In this document: one piece after another, positions 1 to 6,261 of the stretch
Numbering within the stretch: position 1 is the first letter of the stretch
Layout of the letters: each line of letters starts with the position of its first letter
Source: Clostridiales bacterium
GTDB taxonomy: Bacteria; Bacillota; Clostridia; Oscillospirales; Oscillospiraceae
Direction: 5' to 3'
DNA: 12,865 nt
Assembly (NCBI GenBank): GCA_009774055.1
Contig: VSNB01000075.1
Coordinates: 1 to 12,865, forward strand
Notes under the pieces: generated by a model
Database searches by the model: none
The model's input: only the letters and a program-made list of their open reading frames with translations
Told to the model about the DNA's origin: nothing
Position numbers and translations under genes: made by a program

Positions 1-1430
1 CACTGCGTATCGTCCTTGGCAGGGCCGTGTTCTCTGCCCTCCTCCGCCAGCCGGCGGGCCATGAGCACGCCCATGATGGAGGCCATCATCAGCCCCCGGG
101 TCCAGCCGCTGGAGTCACCCAGGCAGTGGAGTCCCTGGATGTTGGTACTCAGGTCCTCGTCCATCTTCACCCGGTTGGAGTAGAATTTCAGCTCCGGGGA
201 GTACAGCAGCGTCTCCGTGGAGGCGAAGCCGGGCACCACCTCGTCCATGGCCTGGATGAAATTGATGATATTGATCATGGCCCGGTAGGGCATGGCGGCG
301 GTGATGTCTCCCGCCACCGCGTCGGGCAGGGTGGGGCGCACGTTGGAGAAAGCCAGCTCCTTCTGCCACGTCCGCTTGCCGTCCAGAATATCGCCGAACC
401 GCTGGACCATAATGTGGCCCGCCCCCAGCATGTTGGTCAGCTCTCCCACCTTCTGGGCATAGGCGATGGGTTGGTTGAAGGGAAAGGAGAAATTGTGGCT
501 GCACAGGATGGCCAGGTTGGTGTTGTCGCTTTTCAGCTCCTTGTAGCTGTGGCCGTTGACCACCGCCAGGTCGTTGTCGTAGTTCTCCTGGCTGACGAAG
601 CCGCCGGGGTTCTGGCAGAAGGTGCGGACCTTGTTCTTGAAGGGCTTGGGATAGCCCACCAGCTTGGATTCGTATAGCACCCGGTTTACCGTTTCCATGA
701 CCTCGTTGCGGACCTCCACCCGGACGCCGATGTCCACGGTGCCGGGCTGGTGGGCAATGTTGTGCTCGGCGCACAGGCTCTCCAGCCAGTCCGCCCCCCG
801 GCGGCCGGTGGCGATGACTGTGCGGCCGGAGAGGATTTCCAGCTCATCCTTCCCGTTGGTGATCTGCACGCCGCGGCAGACCGCGCCCTCCAGAATCAGG
901 TTGGTGCACTCATAGCCGAAGAGGATCTCCACGCCGTTTTGCAGCAGGTGCCGCTCGATGGCGTAGTACAGTTCCTGGGCTTTCTCGGTGCCCAGGTGGC
1001 GGATGGGGCAGTCCACCAGCTTCAGCCCCGCCCGGATGGCCCGTTTGCGGATGGCCTTGACCTCCTCGGTATTGCCCAGGCCCTCCACATGGGAGTCCGC
1101 GCCGAATTCCAGATAGATCCGGTCGGCATAGTCGATGGTTTCCTGGGCTTTGTCCGCGCCGATCAGGGTGGGCAGGTCACCGCCTACCTCATAGCTCAGC
1201 GACAGCTTGCCATCGGAAAACGCGCCGGCTCCGGAGAAGCCGGTGGTAATATGGCAGTAGGGCTTGCAGTTCACGCACTTGCCGGCCTTGCCCTTGGGGC
1301 AGCGGCGCTCCTCCACCGCCCGGCCCTTTTCTACGATCAGGATCTTCTGCCTGCTGCCCTTTTTCAGCATTTCCAGCGCGGTAAAAATGCCGGCGGGGCC
1401 CGCGCCGATAATCACGACGTCTTTCTGCAT
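1..1430 (-). CDS. FAD-dependent dehydrogenase, COG2509 type (3' end outside the window)
   Basis: Predicted soluble NAD(P)/FAD-dependent oxidoreductase; the substrate is unknown. The start ATG at 1430 has a GGAGG ribosome binding site 5 nt upstream. The frame stays open for 476 codons to the window edge, so the gene is partial, probably lacking only the last few residues judging by typical family length. The N-terminus carries the dinucleotide-binding GxGxxG motif (G9, G11, G14) in a Rossmann beta-alpha-beta fold. A Cys cluster follows (C44, C52, C55, C59), then the GAGAFSDGKL stretch at about 67-76, a combination I associate with COG2509 proteins. Near the C-terminus LGDSSGWTRGLMMASIMG resembles the second FAD-contacting segment of this fold. 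The four cysteines could bind a metal or Fe-S centre, which is inference. It is divergent from the symporter gene and has its own promoter. The family call is fairly secure; the reaction is not known. Confidence 0.85.
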   Translation of the reverse strand, partial: MQKDVVIIGAGPAGIFTALEMLKKGSRQKILIVEKGRAVEERRCPKGKAGKCVNCKPYCHITTGFSGAGAFSDGKLSLSYEVGGDLPTLIGADKAQETIDYADRIYLEFGADSHVEGLGNTEEVKAIRKRAIRAGLKLVDCPIRHLGTEKAQELYYAIERHLLQNGVEILFGYECTNLILEGAVCRGVQITNGKDELEILSGRTVIATGRRGADWLESLCAEHNIAHQPGTVDIGVRVEVRNEVMETVNRVLYESKLVGYPKPFKNKVRTFCQNPGGFVSQENYDNDLAVVNGHSYKELKSDNTNLAILCSHNFSFPFNQPIAYAQKVGELTNMLGAGHIMVQRFGDILDGKRTWQKELAFSNVRPTLPDAVAGDITAAMPYRAMINIINFIQAMDEVVPGFASTETLLYSPELKFYSNRVKMDEDLSTNIQGLHCLGDSSGWTRGLMMASIMGVLMARRLAEEGREHGPAKDDTQ

Positions 1431-1469
1431 GGAAACCTCCTTTTCACACCGCCCGGCTGGGCGGGACAA

Positions 1470-1485
1470 AACAATAGGGATTGTT
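1470..1485. promoter_or_regulatory. Inverted repeat at the predicted start point, possible operator
   Basis: AACAAT-AGGG-ATTGTT is a perfect 6+6 inverted repeat that begins at the predicted first transcribed base of the FAD dehydrogenase gene. Its position fits a repressor operator. A second small hairpin, CCGCCC-GGCT-GGGCGG at 1449-1464, lies between it and the ribosome binding site and would fold in the leader RNA. No regulator is identified, and chance is possible for a repeat this short. Confidence 0.4.
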
Positions 1486-1492
1486 CTCCCTT

Positions 1493-1521
1493 ATCATACC
1501 CAAGGCGCGTAGGCTTGTCAA
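1493..1521 (-). promoter_or_regulatory. Sigma-A promoter of the FAD dehydrogenase gene
   Basis: On the minus strand a perfect -35 TTGACA (1521-1516) is followed by a 17-bp spacer and a -10 TATGAT (1498-1493), five of six to consensus. Transcription should start near 1486, giving a leader of about 55 nt. This is one of the strongest vegetative promoter matches in the window. Confidence 0.8.
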
Positions 1522-1571
1522 GGGAGCGCGGCGTTTGTTTTGCGCTTCCTGAGGGGGTGTTGAAAATTTTG

Positions 1572-1589
1572 CCAGAAAATCCAGGAAAA
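1572..1589 (+). repeat. Two tandem 9-bp repeats just upstream of the symporter promoter
   Basis: CCAGAAAAT (1572-1580) and CCAGGAAAA (1581-1589) are adjacent near-identical 9-mers ending 3 bp before the -35 hexamer of the symporter gene. The location suits an activator site or an A-rich upstream promoter element. The function is inferred from position only. Confidence 0.35.
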
Positions 1590-1592
1590 CCC

Positions 1593-1621
1593 TTGCGATT
1601 TTTGGATGGTTTTACTATAAT
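1593..1621 (+). promoter_or_regulatory. Sigma-A promoter of the symporter gene
   Basis: The -35 is TTGCGA (1593-1598), followed by a 17-bp spacer and a perfect -10 TATAAT (1616-1621). The predicted start is near 1628, leaving an unusually long leader of about 128 nt before the coding start at 1756. The promoter is back to back with that of the FAD dehydrogenase gene. Confidence 0.8.
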
Positions 1622-1648
1622 TGCTTATACGTTCTGGTACTGAACGGG

Positions 1649-1700
1649 CGCGGGGCCGGCCTGGACGATGGCCGCCGCGTACATGAGGAAAAGGAGGAGG
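1649..1700 (+). promoter_or_regulatory. Structured leader of the symporter mRNA with an orphan Shine-Dalgarno
   Basis: The leader contains an imperfect GC-rich hairpin at 1649-1679: CGCGG pairs with CCGCG and the inner GGCC pairs with GGCC, with one bulged base. It is followed by AAAAGGAGGAGG (1689-1700), a near-perfect Shine-Dalgarno with no ATG, GTG or TTG at usable spacing downstream. No known riboswitch fold was recognised. It may be a ribosome standby or decoy site, or simply purine-rich sequence. Confidence 0.35.
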
Positions 1701-1755
1701 CGGCCCAGGCAGAAAGCGTCCAACATTTTTGATGGAAGAGAGAGGGAAGTGCATT

Positions 1756-3000
1756 ATGAAGAAGAAAATAAGCTTGCCGGTGCAGATTCTGATCGCGCTG
1801 GCCGCCGGTATCGCGGTGGGCCTGGCCTGTCTGGCCTTCGCCGGCGGTCCGGAGTTTACAACCAACTACTTAAAGCCCTTCGGCGATATCTTTGTGAACC
1901 TGCTGAAGTTCATCGTGGTGCCCGTGGTGCTGCTGAGTATGATCGACGGCATCCTGTCCATGGACGACATGAAGAAGGTTGGCGCCGTGGGCTGGAAAAC
2001 CGTGGCCTATTTCCTGGTGACCACCGCCATCGCTTGTGTGATCGGTCTGGCGTTCGCCAATATTTTCAATGCCGCCGGCCTCTTCCCGAAGCTGGCCCTG
2101 GAGGACGGAGCCGTATGGGAAAAGGCCACCTCCGCCAACTTCATGGACACCCTGAAGGGCATCTTCCCCGACAACATGTGGGCCTCCTTCCACAGCGCCA
2201 ACATGCTGCAGGTCATCGTTATCGCCCTCCTTCTGGGCGGGTCCATCATGGCCGCCAGGGAGAAAGGGCGACTGTGCCGCGACTTCGTCTCCTCCGCCTA
2301 TGCGGTGATCGAGAAGCTGATGGGTTTCATCATCAGCCTTTCTCCCATCGGCGTGTTCACCATGATGGCGTGGGTGGTCGCCACCCAGGGCCCGAAGATC
2401 CTGGGCTCCCTGACGCTGGTGCTACTGTGCGCCTATTTGGGCTATATCGTCCATGCGGTGCTGGTGTACTCCATGTCCGCCAAGGTCTTTGCCGGCATGA
2501 GCCCGCTGAAGTTCTTTAAGGCGGCGTTCCCCGCCATGATGTTCGCCTTCACGTCCACCTCCTCCGCGGCCACCCTGCCGGTGTCCAAGGAGTGCGCGGA
2601 TGAGCTGGGCGCAGAGGATGATATTTCCTCCTTCGTCCTGCCTCTGGGCTCCACCATCAACATGGACGGCACCGCCATCTACCAGTGCGTGGCCACCATC
2701 TTCCTGGCCTCCTGCGCAGGCGTGAACCTGAGCATCGGGCAGATGGTCACCATCGTGGTCACCGCCACCCTGGCCTCCATCGGTACCGCCGGCGTATCCG
2801 GCGCGGGCATGATTATGCTGGCCATGGTGCTGACCGCCATGGGCATCGATGTCAACCTGATTATGATTATCTACGGCGTGGACCGCCTGTTCGATATGGG
2901 CCGCACCTGCCTGAACGTCACCGGCGACATTGCCTGCTCGGTGTGCGTTACCAAGTGGGAGGGCGGCAGGAAGGCTGCTGTCAAGGGCAAGCGGAAGTAA
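1756..3000 (+). CDS. Dicarboxylate/amino acid:cation symporter (DAACS, GltP/GltPh-like), probably for acidic substrates
   Basis: Membrane symporter of 414 aa that should import glutamate, aspartate or C4-dicarboxylates coupled to Na+ or H+. Family landmarks are all present: the serine-rich hairpin-1 motif with SSAATLP at 269-275, the NMDGT motif of TM7 at 302-306, a glycine-rich hairpin 2, and the TM8 motif beginning at D376. Against archaeal GltPh, D380, R383, T384, N387 and D391 correspond to D394, R397, T398, N401 and D405. The arginine that contacts the substrate side-chain carboxylate is therefore kept, which favours acidic over neutral substrates (inference). ATG 1756 was chosen over the in-frame TTG at 1729 because purine-rich AGAGGG lies 9 nt upstream of it and the TM1 sequence begins immediately. 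The gene is monocistronic, bounded by its own promoter and a terminator. Confidence 0.92.
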   Translation: MKKKISLPVQILIALAAGIAVGLACLAFAGGPEFTTNYLKPFGDIFVNLLKFIVVPVVLLSMIDGILSMDDMKKVGAVGWKTVAYFLVTTAIACVIGLAFANIFNAAGLFPKLALEDGAVWEKATSANFMDTLKGIFPDNMWASFHSANMLQVIVIALLLGGSIMAAREKGRLCRDFVSSAYAVIEKLMGFIISLSPIGVFTMMAWVVATQGPKILGSLTLVLLCAYLGYIVHAVLVYSMSAKVFAGMSPLKFFKAAFPAMMFAFTSTSSAATLPVSKECADELGAEDDISSFVLPLGSTINMDGTAIYQCVATIFLASCAGVNLSIGQMVTIVVTATLASIGTAGVSGAGMIMLAMVLTAMGIDVNLIMIIYGVDRLFDMGRTCLNVTGDIACSVCVTKWEGGRKAAVKGKRK

Positions 3001-3028
3001 GAGAGAAAACGTACATATAAACAGGATA

Positions 3029-3061
3029 GGACGCGCGGTTATCGCCGCGCGTCCCTCTTTT
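3029..3061 (+). terminator. Rho-independent terminator of the symporter gene
   Basis: GGACGCGCGG (3029-3038) and CCGCGCGTCC (3045-3054) form a perfect 10-bp stem with a 6-nt loop, followed by CTCTTTT. It begins 28 nt after the stop codon and separates the symporter from the antiporter. Confidence 0.85.
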
Positions 3062-3115
3062 GCGCGTCCGCTCTGCATGAAAAGCAATCTTTTGCGGAAA
3101 AATGCAATATTGACC

Positions 3116-3144
3116 TCGACAGACGGGACCGGATGTGTTAGAGT
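3116..3144 (+). promoter_or_regulatory. Probable sigma-A promoter (extended -10) of the antiporter gene
   Basis: The -35 is TCGACA (3116-3121, five of six), followed by a 17-bp spacer ending in the extended element TGT and a -10 TAGAGT (3139-3144, four of six). The predicted start near 3151 gives a 34-nt leader. It lies downstream of the symporter terminator, as expected for an independent unit. Confidence 0.5.
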
Positions 3145-3184
3145 GTTCCCGTACCGACAAATTTTGACATGGGGGAAAGATATT

Positions 3185-4147
3185 ATGGTAATCCCGGTGA
3201 TTCTGTTCTGTATCGGGCTGGTGTGTCTCATTAAGGGCGGCGACTGGTTTGTGGACGGCGCGGTGAATATTGCCCACCGCTTCGGCGTGCCGGAGCTGCT
3301 CGTGGGCGCGACGGTGGTGTCCATCGGTACCACCCTACCGGAGGTTATGGTTTCCGCCACCTCCGCGCTGGAAGGGCACGGGGAAATCGCCTACGGCAAC
3401 GCCATCGGCTCCGTCATCTGCAACGCGGCTCTGATTGCCGCCGTCACCATCGCCGTGCGCCCTGGGAAGCTGGACCCGAAAACCCTGCGCCTGCCGGTGT
3501 TCTTCTTCTTTGCGGCGGCGGTGTTTTATGCCGCCATTGCCTATACCACCGGCTATTTCAGCCGCTTGACGGGCGTCATCCTGCTGGCGGGCTTCGCGGT
3601 TTACATGGCGGTCACCATCCTCCAGATCAAGCGCGTCTCCGCTCCCGCCGGAGGCGGCGGGCAGGCCGTTGAGGGAAGCCTCCCTAAGGATCTGGGCCTG
3701 CTGGCGGTGGGCGCGGCGCTGATCGCCCTGGGAGCCAAGCTCCTGGTGGACAACGGCATCATCATTGCCCAGGCTCTGGGCGTACCGGAGTCCGTCATCG
3801 CTCTGACCTTTATTGCGCTGGGTACGTCTCTGCCGGAGCTGGTCACCGCCGTCACCTCCCTGATGAAGGGCCACGGCAGTCTCTCCCTGGGCAACGTAGT
3901 GGGGGCGAATCTGTTCAACCTGGTGCTGGTTTCCGGCGTATCGGTGACCCTGTCACCCTTTCAGGCGCCCCAGAACGCGTCTATCGGGGGCATGAACGCC
4001 TCCTTGGTACTGGACCTGCCGGTGATGTTCCTGGTGATGCTGCTGCTGACGGTTCCCGCGCTGCTCCGGGGAAAGCTGTCCAGGGTCCAGGGCATCCTGC
4101 TGCTGGCGATTTACGCAGGCTTCTGCGCGGTGCAGTTCTCTCTGTAG
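3185..4147 (+). CDS. Calcium/sodium antiporter, CaCA family (YrbG-like)
   Basis: Inner-membrane cation exchanger of 320 aa, near the usual length for YrbG-type proteins (about 325 aa). It has the internal duplication diagnostic of the family. Alpha repeat 1 carries GTTLPE (48-53) followed by GNAIGSVICN. Alpha repeat 2 carries GTSLPE (213-218) followed by GNVVGANLFN. E53 and E218 are the expected ion-binding acidic residues. The rest is mostly hydrophobic, consistent with about ten membrane segments, with a short Gly/Lys-rich central loop near 150-165 between the two halves. It would export Ca2+ in exchange for Na+ or H+; the ion specificity is inferred from the family. ATG 3185 has GGGGGAAAG just upstream. 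It stands alone, with no obvious terminator before the remnant that follows. Confidence 0.9.
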   Translation: MVIPVILFCIGLVCLIKGGDWFVDGAVNIAHRFGVPELLVGATVVSIGTTLPEVMVSATSALEGHGEIAYGNAIGSVICNAALIAAVTIAVRPGKLDPKTLRLPVFFFFAAAVFYAAIAYTTGYFSRLTGVILLAGFAVYMAVTILQIKRVSAPAGGGGQAVEGSLPKDLGLLAVGAALIALGAKLLVDNGIIIAQALGVPESVIALTFIALGTSLPELVTAVTSLMKGHGSLSLGNVVGANLFNLVLVSGVSVTLSPFQAPQNASIGGMNASLVLDLPVMFLVMLLLTVPALLRGKLSRVQGILLLAIYAGFCAVQFSL

Positions 4148-4158
4148 CGCAGGGTTCA

Positions 4159-4445
4159 CTACCCCATGTACAGTCCCATGACCGGCTTATAAAAGCGCTC
4201 TTCGTCGGCAATCGAGGCAACGCCGCCGATCTGGCTGAGCGAGCCAAACAGAGGGACGTTCTCCAGCGCGGTGCCGGCAAGCCCTTTTAGGGCCGCTTCC
4301 GCGAAGCGTTCTTAATATCCCTGCCGAAGCAGTCCTCTATCTGATAAGGAACTAATTCCGTCACGCCGCTTGCGTTGTGCAGTTCCGCGACTGCTGCCTG
4401 CGCTTCCGCCGGCAGCGTTTCCCGCAGTCCCCGCCGCACGGGCCG
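4159..4445 (-). pseudogene. Frameshifted 3' remnant of an unrecognised gene
   Basis: On the minus strand two adjacent reading frames look protein-like but belong to different frames. From 4445 down to about 4313 one frame encodes a segment ending VPYQIEDCFGRDIK. From 4311 down to the TAG at 4161-4159 the other encodes ERFAEAALKGLAG onward and ends KPVMGLYMG. Adding one A in the A-run at 4311-4313 would join them as DIKERFAEAA, so a single-base deletion or a sequencing error is the simplest explanation. Upstream, the first frame meets a TGA at 4448-4446, and no start codon with a ribosome binding site is visible, so the 5' part is missing or scrambled. The protein family was not recognised. 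The stretch 4446-4622 between this remnant and the next gene holds no gene I can support. Confidence 0.5.
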
Positions 4446-4622
4446 TCAACAAAAAATTTTCCCGATACCATGGAGAGGAGCCCGTGTTCTGAAAAAGCAA
4501 GCCATTCGCAGGGGCTGATCCTGTCCAGGTTGCATACGCCCGGCTGCTCCGTTTATGCTGTTTTCCTCTCTGATGCGTACTGGGATCAATTCGACAAGCC
4601 GGAATGTAGTATGGAGATTAAG

Positions 4623-5348
4623 ATGAATAAAATAGATACCAAAGGGCTTGTATTGAGAATATTTATCCCTACCATCGTTTTGAGCGTAAGCTATTTCATA
4701 CTGGGGCATTTTTGCAGTATACCGCATATTTTATTATTTTGCATTTTAGGAACATTTGCTTTAGTGCCGATAGAATTAGGAATTATTTTGAAGGCGAGTA
4801 AAGATGAATATGGGAGGTATTCCTTTCAAAGTGCATTTGCAGGACAAGAAAAGGGTTCTATATGGGAAGCGCTGATCATTGCGTTCGTGCTTTTCGGAAT
4901 AGCGGGGCTGCTGTCCGCTTTTATTGCACCCATTGAAAATCAGGTTTTTACAGGGATCAGAAGCGAGATGCTTGATCGTTTGCCAAGGGGCTTTGATTGG
5001 ACAGATTATGCGTATCTGAAAACCTTTTCAAAACCCTTGCTAATGATCACTTGCGCCTATTATGGCATTTTCAATGTGTTAATTGGACCGATAACGGAGG
5101 AATTGTTTTTTAGAGGATACTTAACGTCTCATTATGAAAAGCAAACGCCGGTTACCCCAGCTATGATAACGGTTTTATTTTCGTTATATCACTTTTGGCT
5201 TCCTTTCAATAATGCATTTCGCATATTGGCGTTTGCACCAGCTGCGTATGCGGCGTACAAGAAAAAGAATGTATGTATCAGCATATATTTTCATTGCCTA
5301 TGCAATCTCTTTTCGACAGTAGGATTTATTTTGGCGATATTAGCATAA
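4623..5348 (+). CDS. CPBP-family (CAAX protease/Abi-like) membrane protein
   Basis: Polytopic membrane protein of 241 aa with the three CPBP intramembrane metalloprotease motifs in order: EELFFR at 159-164 (EExxxR), FSLYH at 186-190 (FxxxH) and HCLCN at 224-228 (HxxxN). The presumed catalytic and metal-binding residues E159, E160, R164, H190, H224 and N228 are all present, so the protein is probably active. Hydrophobic segments lie near 10-30, 32-55, 84-105, 140-158 and 180-240. ATG 4623 is preferred to ATG 4611 because GGAG lies 6 nt upstream of it. The coding sequence is AT-rich and uses codons such as ATA, TTA and AGA that its GC-rich neighbours avoid, which suggests horizontal acquisition. 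Bacterial relatives can act in prenyl-peptide processing or bacteriocin self-immunity; no bacteriocin gene is visible here, so the role is open. Confidence 0.85.
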   Translation: MNKIDTKGLVLRIFIPTIVLSVSYFILGHFCSIPHILLFCILGTFALVPIELGIILKASKDEYGRYSFQSAFAGQEKGSIWEALIIAFVLFGIAGLLSAFIAPIENQVFTGIRSEMLDRLPRGFDWTDYAYLKTFSKPLLMITCAYYGIFNVLIGPITEELFFRGYLTSHYEKQTPVTPAMITVLFSLYHFWLPFNNAFRILAFAPAAYAAYKKKNVCISIYFHCLCNLFSTVGFILAILA

Positions 5349-5396
5349 ATTCCGGTTTAGCTGCATGGATTGCAATATTTTCAGTCCCCTCCCGTT

Positions 5397-5431
5397 TTCG
5401 ACAAAAATACAACAGCGAACCGACTTATAAT
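5397..5431 (+). promoter_or_regulatory. spoIIA promoter region: Spo0A box and -10 TATAAT
   Basis: TTCGACAAA at 5397-5405 is the reverse complement of the Spo0A box TTTGTCGAA, a perfect match. TCGACA (5398-5403) also resembles a -35 and lies 22 bp before a perfect TATAAT (5426-5431). This over-long spacing is known from the Spo0A-activated sigma-A promoter of B. subtilis spoIIG. No sigma-H consensus was seen. The predicted start is near 5438, inside the left arm of the upstream terminator. Regulation by phosphorylated Spo0A is inferred from the box and from the known control of spoIIA. Confidence 0.6.
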
Positions 5432-5472
5432 GACTGCAAGCAAAGGTTTCAACTGCTTGCAGTCATTTTTTT
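5429..5472 (+). terminator. Strong rho-independent terminator after the CPBP gene
   Basis: TGACTGCAAGCA (5431-5442) and TGCTTGCAGTCA (5454-5465) form a perfect 12-bp stem with an 11-nt loop, followed by seven T residues (5466-5472). It ends only 20 nt before the spoIIAA start and blocks read-through from the CPBP gene. Its left arm overlaps the spoIIA -10 and predicted start point. Confidence 0.9.
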
Positions 5473-5492
5473 GCGCCCGAAGGAGACAAGCT

Positions 5493-5798
5493 ATGGAGAT
5501 GAAGTATAAAACGGAGAACCGGCAGCTGACGATCACCCTCACCGGCGAGCTGGACCACCACGCTGCCAAAAGCCTGATGGATTCCATCGACCGCTGTATC
5601 GAGCAGAACCTGCCCGCCAAGACTCTGCTGGACCTGGCGGGACTGACCTTCATGGACAGCTCCGGCATTGCAGTGGTGCTGCGGGCTAAGCGGCGCATGG
5701 AGGCCCTGGCGGGGACCCTGGTGGTGGTGAACATTCCCCGGCAGGCGTCCCGGGTGCTGGAGACGGCGGGACTGGGACGGTACGTGGATCTCATATGA
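5493..5798 (+). CDS. spoIIAA: Anti-sigma-F factor antagonist SpoIIAA
   Basis: STAS-domain protein of 101 aa that releases sigma-F by displacing it from SpoIIAB in the forespore. The N-terminal GELDHH segment (18-23) and the phosphorylation motif FMDSSG (53-58) match B. subtilis SpoIIAA. S56 aligns with the phosphorylated Ser58 there. The protein is shorter than the B. subtilis one by roughly 15 residues at the C-terminus but keeps the whole STAS fold. ATG 5493 has AAGGAG 7 nt upstream. It is the first gene of the operon; spoIIAB follows after 16 bp. There is no dacF-like gene in front, unlike in Bacillus, and an unrelated CPBP gene occupies that position. Confidence 0.95.
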   Translation: MEMKYKTENRQLTITLTGELDHHAAKSLMDSIDRCIEQNLPAKTLLDLAGLTFMDSSGIAVVLRAKRRMEALAGTLVVVNIPRQASRVLETAGLGRYVDLI

Positions 5799-5814
5799 AC
5801 ATAGGAGGCATGTC

Positions 5815-6261
5815 ATGAAAGCAAAAAGCGCCAACTACATAACCCTGGAATTTCTCAGCCGCAGCGCCAACGAGGGCTTCGCCCGGGGGGCGGTGGCCTG
5901 CTTCGCCGCCCAGCTGGACCCCACCCTGGAGGAGCTGGGGGACATCAAGACCGCCGTCAGCGAGGCGGTGACCAACGCCATCGTCCACGCCTATCCGGAC
6001 CAGCTGGGGAAGATTTCCATCAAGGCCCGGATTCTGGAGGGGAACGTGCTGGAGCTGACCGTGCGGGACTGGGGTCGGGGCATCCCGGACGTGGACAAGG
6101 CCCGCCAGCCCCTCTACACCACCGGCGGCGAGGAGCGCAGCGGCATGGGCTTCACAATCATGGAGAGCTTTATGGACCGCCTCGCCGTCCGGTCCCAGGA
6201 GGGGAAGGGGACCCGGGTGACCATGCGCCGGCGCATCCAGCCCCGGCGACCGGCTCAATGA
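5815..6261 (+). CDS. spoIIAB: Anti-sigma-F factor and serine kinase SpoIIAB
   Basis: GHKL-fold ATPase/kinase of 148 aa that binds and inhibits sigma-F and phosphorylates SpoIIAA. The N-box SEAVTNAIVHAY (49-60) carries E50 and N54, equivalent to the catalytic E46 and Mg-binding N50 of B. subtilis. R24 in NEGFAR corresponds to R20, which contacts sigma-F and SpoIIAA. D85 lies in the DWGRGI box, and TTGGEERSGMGF (102-113) forms the ATP lid and G2 box. A GKGT motif sits at 130-133. AGGAGG lies 6 nt upstream of ATG 5815. The stop codon overlaps the sigF start as ATGA, which suggests translational coupling and keeps inhibitor and sigma factor in step. The C-terminal tail RRRIQPRRPAQ is basic and not conserved. 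Confidence 0.96.
   Translation: MKAKSANYITLEFLSRSANEGFARGAVACFAAQLDPTLEELGDIKTAVSEAVTNAIVHAYPDQLGKISIKARILEGNVLELTVRDWGRGIPDVDKARQPLYTTGGEERSGMGFTIMESFMDRLAVRSQEGKGTRVTMRRRIQPRRPAQ

Noticed and set aside
3164..3169. Perfect TTGACA just upstream of the antiporter gene
   Set aside because: It is only 15 nt before the start codon and overlaps the ribosome binding site region, so it cannot be the gene's -35.
4590..4598. TTCGACAAG, a near match to the Spo0A box, 24 bp before the CPBP gene
   Set aside because: One mismatch from the 9-mer. About 2 to 3 such near matches are expected by chance on both strands of this window, and no promoter accompanies it.
4377..4622. Upstream extension of the CPBP reading frame
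   Set aside because: The composition changes to GC-rich, the added residues do not look like a membrane protein N-terminus, and ATG 4623 has a good GGAG.
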